A stretch of DNA of 64,000 nucleotides from Methanoculleus sediminis (lineage in GTDB: Archaea; Halobacteriota; Methanomicrobia; Methanomicrobiales; Methanoculleaceae), in assembly GCF_001017125.1 (NCBI RefSeq), contig NZ_JXOJ01000002.1:370912-434911 (forward strand), given 5' to 3'. A program made the translations under genes and the position numbers. The notes under the pieces are model-generated. The model was not told the origin of the DNA, ran no database searches, and saw only the letters and a list, made by a program, of their open reading frames with translations. Shown one piece after another: positions 1-9,553 of the stretch. Every line of letters starts with the position of its first letter. The stretch's first letter is position 1.

Positions 1-195
1 ATGGGCGAGACGAGCGGCTACATCGTCGACCCGAAGAGTGCCGACGGCCTTCTTACGGTGCTCTCCCGCCTGACCGGGATCGAGGTCGACCATACCTCGC
101 TGCAGCAGCGTGCCGAGGATATGGAGCAGATCATAGCAAAGATCCAGGAAGCCGAAGAAGCCAAGGGCCGGGAAGAACTGAGTTATATCGGATAA
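1..195 (+). CDS. PAC2-family (proteasome assembly chaperone-like) protein, C-terminal part
   Basis: This is the last 64 residues of a gene that begins before the window. The ATG at base 1 is probably internal. The tail resembles the C-terminus of archaeal PAC2/proteasome assembly chaperone-type proteins: a GETSGY segment, then an acidic helix rich in Glu, Ala and Lys that ends with SYIG. It is followed 126 bp later by an RDD membrane protein on the same strand. The family call rests on a short C-terminal match and is tentative; the function of archaeal PAC2 homologues is mostly unknown. Confidence 0.55.
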   Translation: MGETSGYIVDPKSADGLLTVLSRLTGIEVDHTSLQQRAEDMEQIIAKIQEAEEAKGREELSYIG

Positions 196-320
196 TCTCC
201 CCCATTTTCTCCAGCCCCGGAGAGCGGGCCGTCATGATTGCCCGTGGCGCCCTTCGGCGGCCCGTCAATCACCGACCCATCCGAACCGTTAAGAACAACG
301 GAGATCGACAGATTATCGAT

Positions 321-773
321 ATGGTCACCCTCTACCTCGCCAGGTGGGAGACCCGGTTCTGGGCCTGGCTCATCGACATCATCCTGATCGGGCTTCCCCT
401 CTGGGCGCTCTCCGACCGGCTGCCGCCATCCTGGGAATTCACGGTATCTCCCGGACTCCTCTCGATCAGCCTCTCCTCGATCGTCCTCTTCCTCTACTGG
501 ACGCTGCTCGAGGGTTACCGCGGCCAGTCCATCGGCAAGATGGCGCTGAAGATCCGGGTCGCCGGCCGCGCCGGAGAGGATATCGGGTTCTCCGCAGCAG
601 CAATCCAGGGTTTCGGCAAAGCGTTTCTTCTCATCCCCGACTGCCTTATCGGCTGGCTCGCTATGCCGGGTTCGAAACAGCGGCTCTTCAACCGGATCTC
701 GGAAACCGTCGTGATAGAGACCCGCGAAACGGAGGAGCCGGAGGGCGTCACCTACGTGAAGCAGGAGGAGTGA
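321..773 (+). CDS. RDD family membrane protein
   Basis: A 150-aa protein with the RDD layout: a short N-terminus (MVTLYLARWETRFWAW), a first membrane helix containing the Arg and Asp of the family (residues about 8-28), a second hydrophobic helix (about 50-70), then the hallmark GQSIGKMALKIRV segment. I chose ATG 321, which leaves 29 in-frame upstream codons unused because they do not look like RDD protein. RDD proteins are poorly characterised; some are linked to Na+/H+ transport. It is probably an independent gene between the PAC2-like gene and the convergent regulator. Confidence 0.75.
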   Translation: MVTLYLARWETRFWAWLIDIILIGLPLWALSDRLPPSWEFTVSPGLLSISLSSIVLFLYWTLLEGYRGQSIGKMALKIRVAGRAGEDIGFSAAAIQGFGKAFLLIPDCLIGWLAMPGSKQRLFNRISETVVIETRETEEPEGVTYVKQEE

Positions 774-793
774 GGGGAGCCCGCCCCCGCCTT

Positions 794-1207
794 TCACCCC
801 TCGATGCCGAACGACCGGTCGAGCTCTGCAGCCGTGGCCTCGATATCGTCGAGAACCCGGAGCGCATCTTTGCGCAGTTCCTGCACCATCGACTGGAGGG
901 AGTTGCCCCGGAGATGGATCTGCCGCTTGTGGCGGTACACGACACCAGCATCGACAAGGTTCCTGATGTGGTGGTTGATACGGGAACTGGAGACATCCAG
1001 GTCGCGCGAGATCCTCTCCACGGGCACGCCGTTCCCGGAGACCTGGTGCGAAAGAAGGACGACGAGAATCCGCTGGGCGACCTGATCGACGTCCCTTCCT
1101 TCTCCGATACCGAGGCTGTTGAAGAACCAGTCGAGATTCTCCTCCGCCCTTTTGCCTCTCGGCCTCTCGACCTGTCGAAAGACTATCTGCCTTGCCGCCG
1201 GTGTCAT
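794..1207 (-). CDS. Winged helix-turn-helix transcriptional regulator, divergent from groESL
   Basis: A 137-aa cytoplasmic protein with a wHTH domain in its middle. Residues about 40-65 hold a helix including QRILVVLLSHQ, followed by the recognition helix region VERISRDLDVSSSRINHHIRNL and a wing (AGVVYRHKRQIHLRGN). The C-terminus is a helical, coiled-coil-like tail. It is transcribed away from groES, and the roughly 137-bp shared gap contains a perfect inverted repeat at 1254-1272. The layout suggests that it controls groESL and itself, but this is inference. HTH families of this kind in archaea often act as heat-shock or redox repressors. Confidence 0.72.
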   Translation of the reverse strand: MTPAARQIVFRQVERPRGKRAEENLDWFFNSLGIGEGRDVDQVAQRILVVLLSHQVSGNGVPVERISRDLDVSSSRINHHIRNLVDAGVVYRHKRQIHLRGNSLQSMVQELRKDALRVLDDIEATAAELDRSFGIEG

Positions 1208-1253
1208 CGATTATTCATGCGTATGAGCCGATCAGGTATAAAGATATCCAATA

Positions 1254-1272
1254 TATCGAAATCATTTCGATA
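1254..1272. promoter_or_regulatory. Perfect inverted repeat, likely operator of groES
   Basis: TATCGAAAT-C-ATTTCGATA has 9-bp arms around one central base. It lies just upstream of the putative TATA box of groES (1285-1294) and between the divergent regulator and groES. It is a good candidate binding site for a dimeric wHTH repressor or activator. Confidence 0.65.
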
Positions 1273-1280
1273 ATTTTGAT

Positions 1281-1297
1281 AAGGTTTAAATATTTAG
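1281..1297 (+). promoter_or_regulatory. Archaeal BRE/TATA promoter of groES
   Basis: The sequence AAGGTTTAAATATTTAG has a purine-rich BRE-like start and an AT-rich TATA core at 1285-1294. It is about 55 bp before the groES ATG, leaving room for a short leader that contains the Shine-Dalgarno site AAGGTGAT at 1331-1338. Confidence 0.6.
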
Positions 1298-1344
1298 GAT
1301 GCCTTACGATCTTGTTGCAAAAACTCTCTGAAGGTGATAGACTC

Positions 1345-1617
1345 ATGGAGATTATCCCAATCGGAGAACGGGTTCTCATCAGACCCATACGAAGAGAAGA
1401 AGTTACGAAAAGCGGCATTTACATCCCCGAATCCGCACGGGAGGGCAGAAAGGAAGGATCCGTCGTTGCGGTAGGAGAGCGCGACGACGGCTCCAGTCTC
1501 CCCTTAAGCCCCGGGGACCGTGTTTTGTACGGAGGCTACACCTCGGATATGTTCGAGATCGACTCCGAGACGTACGTGTTCGTCCCATACAAGGACATCC
1601 TGGCAAAGATCAGGTAA
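1345..1617 (+). CDS. groES: Co-chaperonin GroES
   Basis: A 90-aa GroES/Hsp10 that forms the heptameric lid of GroEL. The N-terminus IIPIGERVLIRPI and the ESAREGRKEGSVVAVG segment fit the family, including the region of the mobile loop, and the C-terminal YVFVPYKDILAKIR closes the domain. The length matches bacterial GroES (about 95 aa). ATG 1345 is chosen because a strong SD (AGGTGAT) sits 6-7 bases upstream; the longer open frame starting at 1192 would run through the promoter. groEL follows after 12 bp. A bacterial-type GroES in an archaeon is known from mesophilic methanogens such as Methanosarcina and is taken as acquired by transfer. Confidence 0.93.
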   Translation: MEIIPIGERVLIRPIRREEVTKSGIYIPESAREGRKEGSVVAVGERDDGSSLPLSPGDRVLYGGYTSDMFEIDSETYVFVPYKDILAKIR

Positions 1618-3243
<1,626 letters not shown>

Positions 3244-3328
3244 GGGCGATCCGTTTCCCCCTTCTCCTCCACTCATCCGGGCTCGATGCAGCAACCGCGT
3301 CGAGCCCACCCATAAGGAACAATACGGT

Positions 3329-3751
3329 TTAACCGGTCACCGGGAGCCCGGCTGCCTTCCAGGCATTGATGCCGCCCTCGATCTCGTAGACCTCGCAAAA
3401 TCCGGCCTCCCGCATCAACTCCCGGACGCCGGCGCTCCGCCCGGCCCGCTGGCAGTATATGAGGTAGGCCGCCTCCGCGTCGAGACTGTTGAGCTGCTCT
3501 GAAAATTCCGCCGAGTCGATGTTGATTGCACCCGGGATATGCCCGGCGGCGAACTCGTCCGGTCTCCGGACATCGATGATGACAAAACCCGGATCTCCTC
3601 CCCTCTCTTCGATCAGGGCGGATGCTTCGGACGGCGTGATCGTCCGGACGACCTGGTCGTCGGGCGCCGGGCTGCCTTCGAGACATCCACCGGCGAGCAC
3701 AAGCGCGACGACGGACAGGAACGCGAGCAGGGGATGGAGATGAACGGCCAT
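3329..3751 (-). CDS. Rhodanese-like domain lipoprotein
   Basis: A 140-aa exported protein. The N-terminus is a signal peptide with a lipobox-like LAGGC, so the protein should be anchored outside the membrane. The rest is one rhodanese domain: the VVRTITPSEASALI entry helix, FVIIDVRRPDEFAAGHIPGAINI, and the active-site loop YCQRAGRS with the catalytic Cys (about residue 105), followed by the typical EGGINAWKAAGLPV end. Rhodaneses carry sulfane sulfur on this Cys and can act as sulfurtransferases or redox sensors. It is convergent with groEL and shows no operon partner. Confidence 0.88.
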   Translation of the reverse strand: MAVHLHPLLAFLSVVALVLAGGCLEGSPAPDDQVVRTITPSEASALIEERGGDPGFVIIDVRRPDEFAAGHIPGAINIDSAEFSEQLNSLDAEAAYLIYCQRAGRSAGVRELMREAGFCEVYEIEGGINAWKAAGLPVTG

Positions 3752-3830
3752 GCATCCATGTCACGGCCGCAACGATAAAGCGGTTTCGATCGCACCCGCC
3801 GCTCGTCCACCGGTGCAAAAGCCGGGACGA

Positions 3831-4646
3831 TCAGGTGGGGTTGTCGAATTCGAGCGGCGTGTCGTCGAGGGCCATCACCGCACGGAAGGTCTCCGGCGCA
3901 TCCAGGGCAACGACCTCGCCGCGGTCCACCACCGCAACCCGGGTGCAGATTGCTTCCGCTTCCTCAACATCGTGCGTCGTAAAGATGATCGTTGCCTTCC
4001 GCTCACGGTTCAGCCGCCTGAGCAGGTCCCAGATCTCCCGGCGCCCGGCTTCGTCCAGGCCGGCCGTCGGTTCGGCAAGAAAGAGGGCCGACGGGTGCGT
4101 GAGGTATGCCCGGGCGATCTCCAACTGCTGCACCATGACGGGAGAGTAGGTCTCGACACGGGCATCGGCACTTCCGGCGATGTCAAAGAGGTCTACGACC
4201 TCGGGGATCCTTCTCTTCCGGATATCGTCGCCCAGGCCGTGCAGCCGGGCGTGGAAGTCCAGGTTCTCCCTGCCGGTCAGCGCAGGGTCGAGCACCGACT
4301 CCCGGAGAACGATGCCCATGCTTCTGCGCACGTCCCCGAGGTTGCCGAGAACCGCGAGCGGTGAATGCTCGGCAAATCCGGGAACCGGAAAGAGCATCGT
4401 CATGAGGATGGCAAGCAGGGTCCGCCGGTCCTGACCGCAGGGGCAGAGAACCCCAAAGATCTCTCCGCTCTTCACATCGAACGGTATCGGGCCCCTCGCC
4501 TGGAGCCGCTCCAGATGTCGGATCAGATCTTCAACGGTAAAGGCGGTCATACTCCTCTGCGCAGATGCAACCGGTCGGCGAGAACGGAGTTGTTCCCGGC
4601 CGCTCGCCATCCCCGAAGCGTGCACCGGATTCGCGGAAACCTCCAT
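3831..4646 (-). CDS. Degenerate ABC transporter ATP-binding protein
   Basis: A 271-aa protein with the overall layout of a DrrA/CcmA-type ABC ATPase, but with its key motifs eroded. The Walker A position reads CPCGQDRRTLL (the invariant GKT/S is lost), the signature reads YSPVMVQQLEIARA instead of LSGGQ, and Walker B reads ALFLAEPTAGLD with the Asp replaced by Ala. The D-loop and the H-loop (FTTHDVEEAE) survive. It probably cannot hydrolyse ATP normally. The start is uncertain: ATG 4646, 4610 or 4550 are possible, the last leaving a minimal domain. No permease lies next to it. The frame is intact, so it may be a non-catalytic regulator or a decaying gene. Confidence 0.7.
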   Translation of the reverse strand: MEVSANPVHASGMASGREQLRSRRPVASAQRSMTAFTVEDLIRHLERLQARGPIPFDVKSGEIFGVLCPCGQDRRTLLAILMTMLFPVPGFAEHSPLAVLGNLGDVRRSMGIVLRESVLDPALTGRENLDFHARLHGLGDDIRKRRIPEVVDLFDIAGSADARVETYSPVMVQQLEIARAYLTHPSALFLAEPTAGLDEAGRREIWDLLRRLNRERKATIIFTTHDVEEAEAICTRVAVVDRGEVVALDAPETFRAVMALDDTPLEFDNPT

Positions 4647-4997
4647 GAGCGACGGCTCCCGGGGGTTGTTTTCCGGTGTCCGTTATCCGATTCGAGGAAG
4701 AAATTATTGGATTAACACTATTTTTGATTACCCATATATGAAGATATCTATTTACAAAGGGATATAAAATGCGCAATTAGAGATTTCTGTTTTCTATTGT
4801 TACCCCCTTTTACGTTATCATCGGTGATATTCATCCTTCATCAGACGGGGGATACGGGCCAGGTTGGGCGGCGCCGACCCGCCCGAAAGACCGTCAGGTC
4901 GAAGCCGTACGGGGACCGCCCCCCGAAGCACTCCCGATACCTCGCCGGGGACGACCCGTGACTATTTATGGCATGAACCCCCCGGTATATCCGGCCT
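4647..4997. other. Intergenic region with AT-rich promoter zone
   Basis: About 350 bp between divergent genes. The stretch 4690-4830 is strongly AT-rich, contains several TATA-like motifs and probably drives the minus-strand ABC-like gene. A TATA-like ACTATTTATGG at 4961-4971 lies about 30 bp before the DUF1614 gene. I see no convincing gene here. Confidence 0.5.
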
Positions 4998-5705
4998 ATG
5001 GAGACCGAGCTGTCCACGATCGCGATTCTACCGGTTCCCTTCAGCCCGGATCAGATCCTCGTTGCGTTCGCGGTTCTCATACCGGCCCTGGTTATATTCA
5101 ACCTGCTCCTCATCAGCGAGGGGGTCTTCGAATCGATCGGGCTCCGGTTCTATCAGGCGGTGCTGGTGACCGTTGGGGCGCTGCTCGGGAGCCTGATCGA
5201 CATCCCGCTTCTCCCGATAGGGGAGGACGTCATCGCGGTCAACGTGGGCGGGGCCGTCATCCCCTTCTTCGTAACGCTCGAGATGATCGGGCGGGGCCGG
5301 GTCTCGCGGTTGAAGTCCCTCGCCGCCATCGTTATGGTATCGCTCGTCGCCTACGCCTTTGCAACGCCCGTCCCCGGCCTCGGGATCACGATGCCGTTCT
5401 ACGTCGCGCCCCTCGCGGGTGCCGTAGCGGGGCTCCTTCTCGCCCGCGGCTGCCGTGCCGCCCCCGGGCTCGCCTACGCCGGCGGGACCATGGGCACCCT
5501 GCTCGGCGCCGACATCCTCAACCTCGCGAATCCCGAGGTGTTTTCAGCGCTCGTCGGAGGCGGGTCGACCGTCCTCTCCATCGGGGGTGCGGGGATCTTC
5601 GACGGCATCTTCGTCACCGGTGTCCTCTCCGTCCTGCTCGCGGTGTATGCGGGGAGGAGTCTTCGGGAGAAGGGGGGCGTCTGCCCGCAGGAGGGAGGGG
5701 AGTGA
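4998..5705 (+). CDS. DUF1614 family membrane protein
   Basis: A 235-aa polytopic membrane protein with about six or seven hydrophobic helices. Features match DUF1614: two N-terminal helices, GALLGSLIDIPLLPIG, the conserved VNVGGAVIPFFVTLEM segment, and glycine-rich helices with GTMGTLLGADILNL near the end, then GGAGIFDGIFVTGVLSVLLA. The function of the family is unknown. ATG 4998 lies about 30 bp after a TATA-like box, so the transcript may be nearly leaderless. No neighbour is clearly linked. Confidence 0.78.
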   Translation: METELSTIAILPVPFSPDQILVAFAVLIPALVIFNLLLISEGVFESIGLRFYQAVLVTVGALLGSLIDIPLLPIGEDVIAVNVGGAVIPFFVTLEMIGRGRVSRLKSLAAIVMVSLVAYAFATPVPGLGITMPFYVAPLAGAVAGLLLARGCRAAPGLAYAGGTMGTLLGADILNLANPEVFSALVGGGSTVLSIGGAGIFDGIFVTGVLSVLLAVYAGRSLREKGGVCPQEGGE

Positions 5706-5739
5706 GGGGCACGGGGGATACTCGTAATGCACTTCCTTT

Positions 5740-6110
5740 CGGAAACCCCCACTCCACCCGCGCCTTCGGCGCTCCTCATTCGCACCTGCGGTGCTCAAAC
5801 TCCTGCTGTTCCAGCAGTCGTTCCCCGCCCCGGAGGCAGGGGCAGTCATGGCGATATGCGACGTTCTGATAGGAACGGAGCACGAGCACCGCCAGGTGCG
5901 TAGCCGGTGGAAAGCCGTATCCGGGGAAGCAAGTCAGGGAACCGCCCTTCTTCAGCATGTTCCCATGCAGTGGACCGTGGGGACATCGCCATCGGGGGTG
6001 GGGCCGACGGGGAGTGCGATGTTCCGATAGGAACGGAGCTCGAGCACCCGAAGGGTGCGGAGTGCGAGCGAAGCGAGCTTGAGCACCGATAGGTGCGAGG
6101 GGGAGCATCC
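5740..6110. repeat. Array of micro-hairpins with GATA/GCCA loops
   Basis: The 620-bp gap between the DUF1614 gene and asnB holds a patchwork of short perfect hairpins: CGCCTTCGGCG and GCACCTGCGGTGC (5760-5795), GTTCTGATAGGAAC and GCACCGCCAGGTGC (5863-5898), GTTCCGATAGGAAC (about 6020-6034), GCACCCGAAGGGTGC (about 6044-6058), GCGAGCGAAGCGAGC and GCACCGATAGGTGC (6064-6096). The unit (g)cgaYgttcYgataggaacggagc..gagcacc occurs at about 5858 and 6016 and again at the window end (63961 on). I see no gene in 6110-6326. Confidence 0.7.
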
Positions 6111-6326
6111 CCCCTCCCCTGTCTCTATCGTGCAAAACTCCTCCTGAAACCCCCGCCCGCGCTGAAAGGAAGCAATCATCACACTATCCTCTGGGCAGCC
6201 GTGTACGCCTCTTCTCCAGAATCCCCCCATGCTTCCGGCACAAGACCACCACCAGCGGACACTACGTGTTCTGTAAACAGCGGAAGAGATTGCAGGAGAC
6301 GCTTACGAAAAAGTTGGTAGAGGAAA

Positions 6327-8138
6327 CTACGCATCAAACTGCCGCAGCCACATCTCCGCGCAGGCTATCCGCCAGAACTCGGTAGAATAAGGACTTTTTC
6401 CATCGAGGAACTCCCGGTAGTTCCGGAGCACCGACTCCGCGTCCCAGTAGGGCCGCTCTGCGAATTCGGGCGCCGAGAAGAGTTCGAGGATACGCGGTGC
6501 AAGTTCGCCCTTCATCCAGACCTCTTCGGGGGTGACGAAACCCATCTTGTCCGTCCTGCACCGGACGGCATCCGGGACCAGACCCCGGATTGCCCGCCGG
6601 AGGACATACTTCGTGACGCCGCCGCGGATCTTCTGGTCGAGCGGGAGGGATGCGAGGTACTCCACGAGCCGGTAGTCGAGGAACGGAACCCGGGCCTCGA
6701 TCGAGAAGGCCATCGAGTTCCTGTCCTCCCAGTGCAACAGGAGGGGGAGGTTCGAGGCCGTGATCTCCCGTTTCAGCACCTCGTCAAGCGATCCCGCATA
6801 CCGGAGGACCTCCGGCGGAGAACCCCGGAGAAGTTCCCGCCGCTCCGACCGGACCCGGGATTGAGCAGCCGCCCACGAGAAGAACGACCGGTGCAGCCTT
6901 GCACTCGCGGCTCCCTCCCGGAGAGCGGCGAGGATCTCCCGCCGCCGCAGGAGCCCGCGGATGTAGGGCGCCTGGTAGGCGATGTAGCCGGCGAGCTGCT
7001 CGTCGGCGCCCTGCCCGTCGAGGACCACCTTCACCTCGTCCTGTGCGAGGCGCATCACGCAGTACTGGGCATATATCGAGAGGGACGCGAACGGCTCGTC
7101 CTGCATGTAGAGCAGCCTCTCGATATCCTCCCAGAGCCCGTCCGTGCCCGGCGTCGTCCGGCGGTTCGCGACACCCGTCGCTGCGACCACCGTATCGATA
7201 TACCGGCTCTCGTCGAATCTCGGATCGTCGAAACAGACCGAGAACGTCTTCTGCCGCTCACCGACGCTCTCCGGGCTCTCCTCCCGCAGGAGAACGTTGA
7301 TCAGGGCGGCGACCGTCGAGGAGTCGATGCCGCCCGAGAGGCAGGTTCCGACCGGGACGTCGCTCCGGAGCCGGAGCCGGACGGCATCGGTCAGGAGGTC
7401 TCTCGCCCTCCTTGCGGCGGTTCCGTCGTCAGTGCCGGCCTCTCGCGAGGCGGGGTTCATCGCAAAATCCCAGTAGCGTTCCGGCTCCCCGACGTCCTCC
7501 TCCGAGACGACGACCGCGTGAGCCGGCGGGACCTGGAAGACGCCGTCGTACATCGTCTCGGCGGTGTGGTCCGCGACCCCCCAGGCAAGGAAGGTCAGGA
7601 GCATCCGGTCGTTTGGTCGCCGGCCGACCAGCGGATGCACCCGGAGCGCCTTGATCTCCGAGGCGAAGAGGAACGACCCCCCGGCCACGGCGTAATAGAA
7701 CGGCTTGACGCCCAGGCGGTCGCGGGCGCAGAAGAGTTCTCGCCGGCGCCCGTCCCAGAGGGCAAACGCCCACATGCCGTTGAACCGGGCGAGGCAGTCC
7801 CTCCCCCACTCCTCGTAGGCGTGCAGGATCACCTCCGTATCCGTTGCGGAAGCGAAACGGTGTCCGAGGGCGGCAAGTTCCTCACGGAGTTCGCGGTAGT
7901 TGTAGATCTCGCCGTTGAAGACGACCTGAAGCGACCCGTCCTCGTTTCCCATCGGCTGGCGGCCTTCGTCGGAGAGGTCGATGATCGCGAGGCGGCGGTG
8001 GGCGAGGCCGACCGGCCCGGAGAAGAAACTCCCCTCGCCGTCGGGCCCGCGATGAGCCAGGCGCTGTGCCATCGCCCCGACGAGGGCCGCGTCCGCCTCC
8101 TCCCCGTTCAGGGCAAACTGCCCGGCAATACCGCACAT
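6327..8138 (-). CDS. asnB: Asparagine synthetase (glutamine-hydrolysing)
   Basis: A 603-aa class II amidotransferase that makes asparagine from aspartate, glutamine and ATP. Cys2 (MCGIAG) is the glutaminase nucleophile, followed by AHRGPDG and NGEIYNYRELR. The synthetase half has the PP-loop SGGIDSS (about residue 268) and a DGQGADEQLAGY segment. Length and order match AsnB. The gene starts 21 bp after the AhpD-like gene, so it is probably at the 3' end of the MCR activation transcript. Paralogues of AsnB also amidate other substrates, so a role beyond asparagine cannot be excluded. Confidence 0.92.
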   Translation of the reverse strand: MCGIAGQFALNGEEADAALVGAMAQRLAHRGPDGEGSFFSGPVGLAHRRLAIIDLSDEGRQPMGNEDGSLQVVFNGEIYNYRELREELAALGHRFASATDTEVILHAYEEWGRDCLARFNGMWAFALWDGRRRELFCARDRLGVKPFYYAVAGGSFLFASEIKALRVHPLVGRRPNDRMLLTFLAWGVADHTAETMYDGVFQVPPAHAVVVSEEDVGEPERYWDFAMNPASREAGTDDGTAARRARDLLTDAVRLRLRSDVPVGTCLSGGIDSSTVAALINVLLREESPESVGERQKTFSVCFDDPRFDESRYIDTVVAATGVANRRTTPGTDGLWEDIERLLYMQDEPFASLSIYAQYCVMRLAQDEVKVVLDGQGADEQLAGYIAYQAPYIRGLLRRREILAALREGAASARLHRSFFSWAAAQSRVRSERRELLRGSPPEVLRYAGSLDEVLKREITASNLPLLLHWEDRNSMAFSIEARVPFLDYRLVEYLASLPLDQKIRGGVTKYVLRRAIRGLVPDAVRCRTDKMGFVTPEEVWMKGELAPRILELFSAPEFAERPYWDAESVLRNYREFLDGKSPYSTEFWRIACAEMWLRQFDA

Positions 8139-8159
8139 ACTCCGGAGACCAGAAACAGG

Positions 8160-8606
8160 TTATTTGTCCGAACAGGTCTTATCCAGGCCCGTTCCGTTGA
8201 TGTCGCAGGAGGGACAGGGGGCCGAGCCGTTCACCACCCGGTACGCATCCGCGAGCACGGCGGAGTTCGCGAGCATCCCCGCGATCAGGATCACCTCGAG
8301 GATCTCGGCCCGGGTTGCGCCCTTCGCCATCGCAGACTGCATGTGGTACTCCACGCAGTGACTGCACTTGAGCGCGGCGCCCACCGCGAGGCTGATGAGC
8401 TCGATCGTCTTCGGCTCGAGCTGGCTGGTCTCGACGACGGCACCCTTGTAGAGGAGGTGCGAGATGAGGATCTCGGGGCGTTCCGCCATCCGCTCAAAGA
8501 TCAGCGGAACCCTGCCGTACTCGCTCTCGATCTCCCGGAGGAGATCCTCCGCGAAGACGTCCGACCCCCGTTCCACGATCCTCGTGAGTACCTTCTCGAA
8601 GTCCAT
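8160..8606 (-). CDS. Carboxymuconolactone decarboxylase / AhpD-like protein
   Basis: A 148-aa protein with the all-helical AhpD-like fold. The motif ALKCSHCVEYHMQSAMAKGATRAEILEVI contains the CxxC redox pair and downstream His typical of this family, which includes peroxidase partners and thiol-disulfide enzymes. The C-terminus is unusual in carrying a second CPSC pair and a further Cys (KTCSDK). It starts 5 bp after mmp7 and precedes asnB, so it is probably co-transcribed with the MCR activation genes. A thiol-redox role for that oxygen-sensitive machinery is possible but unproven. Confidence 0.85.
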   Translation of the reverse strand: MDFEKVLTRIVERGSDVFAEDLLREIESEYGRVPLIFERMAERPEILISHLLYKGAVVETSQLEPKTIELISLAVGAALKCSHCVEYHMQSAMAKGATRAEILEVILIAGMLANSAVLADAYRVVNGSAPCPSCDINGTGLDKTCSDK

Positions 8607-8611
8607 CGCAA

Positions 8612-9553
8612 CTACACCAGTATCCTCGTTTCCGAGAAAGGTTTAATCCGGATCAATATGTAGTTGCGCATCCGTGACGGCGTGACGTCGGCGATATCAC
8701 CGACCGTCACCCCTTCGGCGACCTCAAGCGACCGCACGTCATCGGCGTACGAATCGTAGGGGAGTTTCACCCGGAGCCCCTCCATCTGGGCGGTCACCGG
8801 CGTCGGGTGCGTCAGCAGGCTGACCTCGTGGATCTGCTCTTCGATGATCGCCATCAGGCGGGGCGGAAAGACGGAGAGCGGGTCTTTCGCGAGAGCATCC
8901 CGTCGCGCATCCAGGACGCGGGAGACCTCGTCCACCAGTTCGTCGAGTTTTCCGAGTTCCTCGGGGCGCTTGAACCGGTGCATGATCCTGCCGACTCCCC
9001 CCACGTATCCTTCGGCGGGCGGGTCGATCGCCCGTATCAGGGTCTCGCGGTCGGGCGCGCCGGTCACCACGATCGGCACACGGATCTCCCGGCGAATCGC
9101 CGGAAACTTCTGCCGGATGCACTCCTCGAAGTTGCCGAGCACGTAGACGGCGAGATCGTGCTCGTTGATGACGTCACGCTCCTCGTCGTTCAAGTTTGCA
9201 ATCCGTTTCCCGAATCCTCTCGCAAGCCCGACCATATTGGTCTTCGCGCCCGACCGCCTGAGGTACTCGGCGATATCGCAGGAGATGTGGGGAAGATGAT
9301 GGATCTCGAGACTCGGGCTCACGACGGCGATCTCCGTCCCGACGAGGGGCGCCTCGATCACCTCGCCGGCGAGCGGTTTTGCGATCCGGCGTATCATCTC
9401 GATATCGTCACGCGGCACGAACGACTGGAGCACGACATCCTGGGCCATGACGTGCTTCTGGACGATGTAGCCCCCGAGGTCGTCGATCAGATCCATGATC
9501 TCGTCGTGCCGGTAGACGCCTCCCTTGTAGGTCACCGGCACCAGTGTCGTCAC
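8612..9553 (-). CDS. mmp7: Methanogenesis marker protein 7
   Basis: A 313-aa protein recognised as methanogenesis marker 7, found only in methanogens and relatives. It starts at GTG 9553, overlapping the mmp17 stop by 4 bases (GTGA), which implies translational coupling. Visible features are an N-terminal YKGGVYRHDEIMDLIDDLGGYIVQKH segment, a Cys in HLPHISCDIAEYL and another in NFEECIRQKF, and the GYVGGVGRIMHRFK stretch. Mmp7 has been reported as a subunit of the ATP-dependent MCR activation complex (component A3a), with McrC, Mmp17 and Mmp3. McrC itself is not in this window. Confidence 0.9.
   Translation of the reverse strand: MTTLVPVTYKGGVYRHDEIMDLIDDLGGYIVQKHVMAQDVVLQSFVPRDDIEMIRRIAKPLAGEVIEAPLVGTEIAVVSPSLEIHHLPHISCDIAEYLRRSGAKTNMVGLARGFGKRIANLNDEERDVINEHDLAVYVLGNFEECIRQKFPAIRREIRVPIVVTGAPDRETLIRAIDPPAEGYVGGVGRIMHRFKRPEELGKLDELVDEVSRVLDARRDALAKDPLSVFPPRLMAIIEEQIHEVSLLTHPTPVTAQMEGLRVKLPYDSYADDVRSLEVAEGVTVGDIADVTPSRMRNYILIRIKPFSETRILV

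Noticed and set aside
183..797. 204-residue minus-strand frame opposite the RDD gene
   Set aside because: It lies antisense to a clear membrane protein and has Arg/Glu/Gly-rich composition typical of GC-rich antisense frames.
344..1273. 309-residue plus-strand frame
   Set aside because: It crosses two genes and the promoter, with Arg/Pro-rich composition and no domain.
4531..4776. Small minus-strand frame in the AT-rich gap
   Set aside because: It overlaps the ABC-like gene start in another frame and has no ribosome site.
5740..6110. Possible CRISPR array
   Set aside because: The repeated items are short hairpins of different sequence with irregular spacing; there are no uniform repeats with equal spacers and no cas genes.
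6732..8663. 643-residue plus-strand frame opposite asnB
   Set aside because: It is antisense to a well conserved enzyme; no domain or ribosome site.
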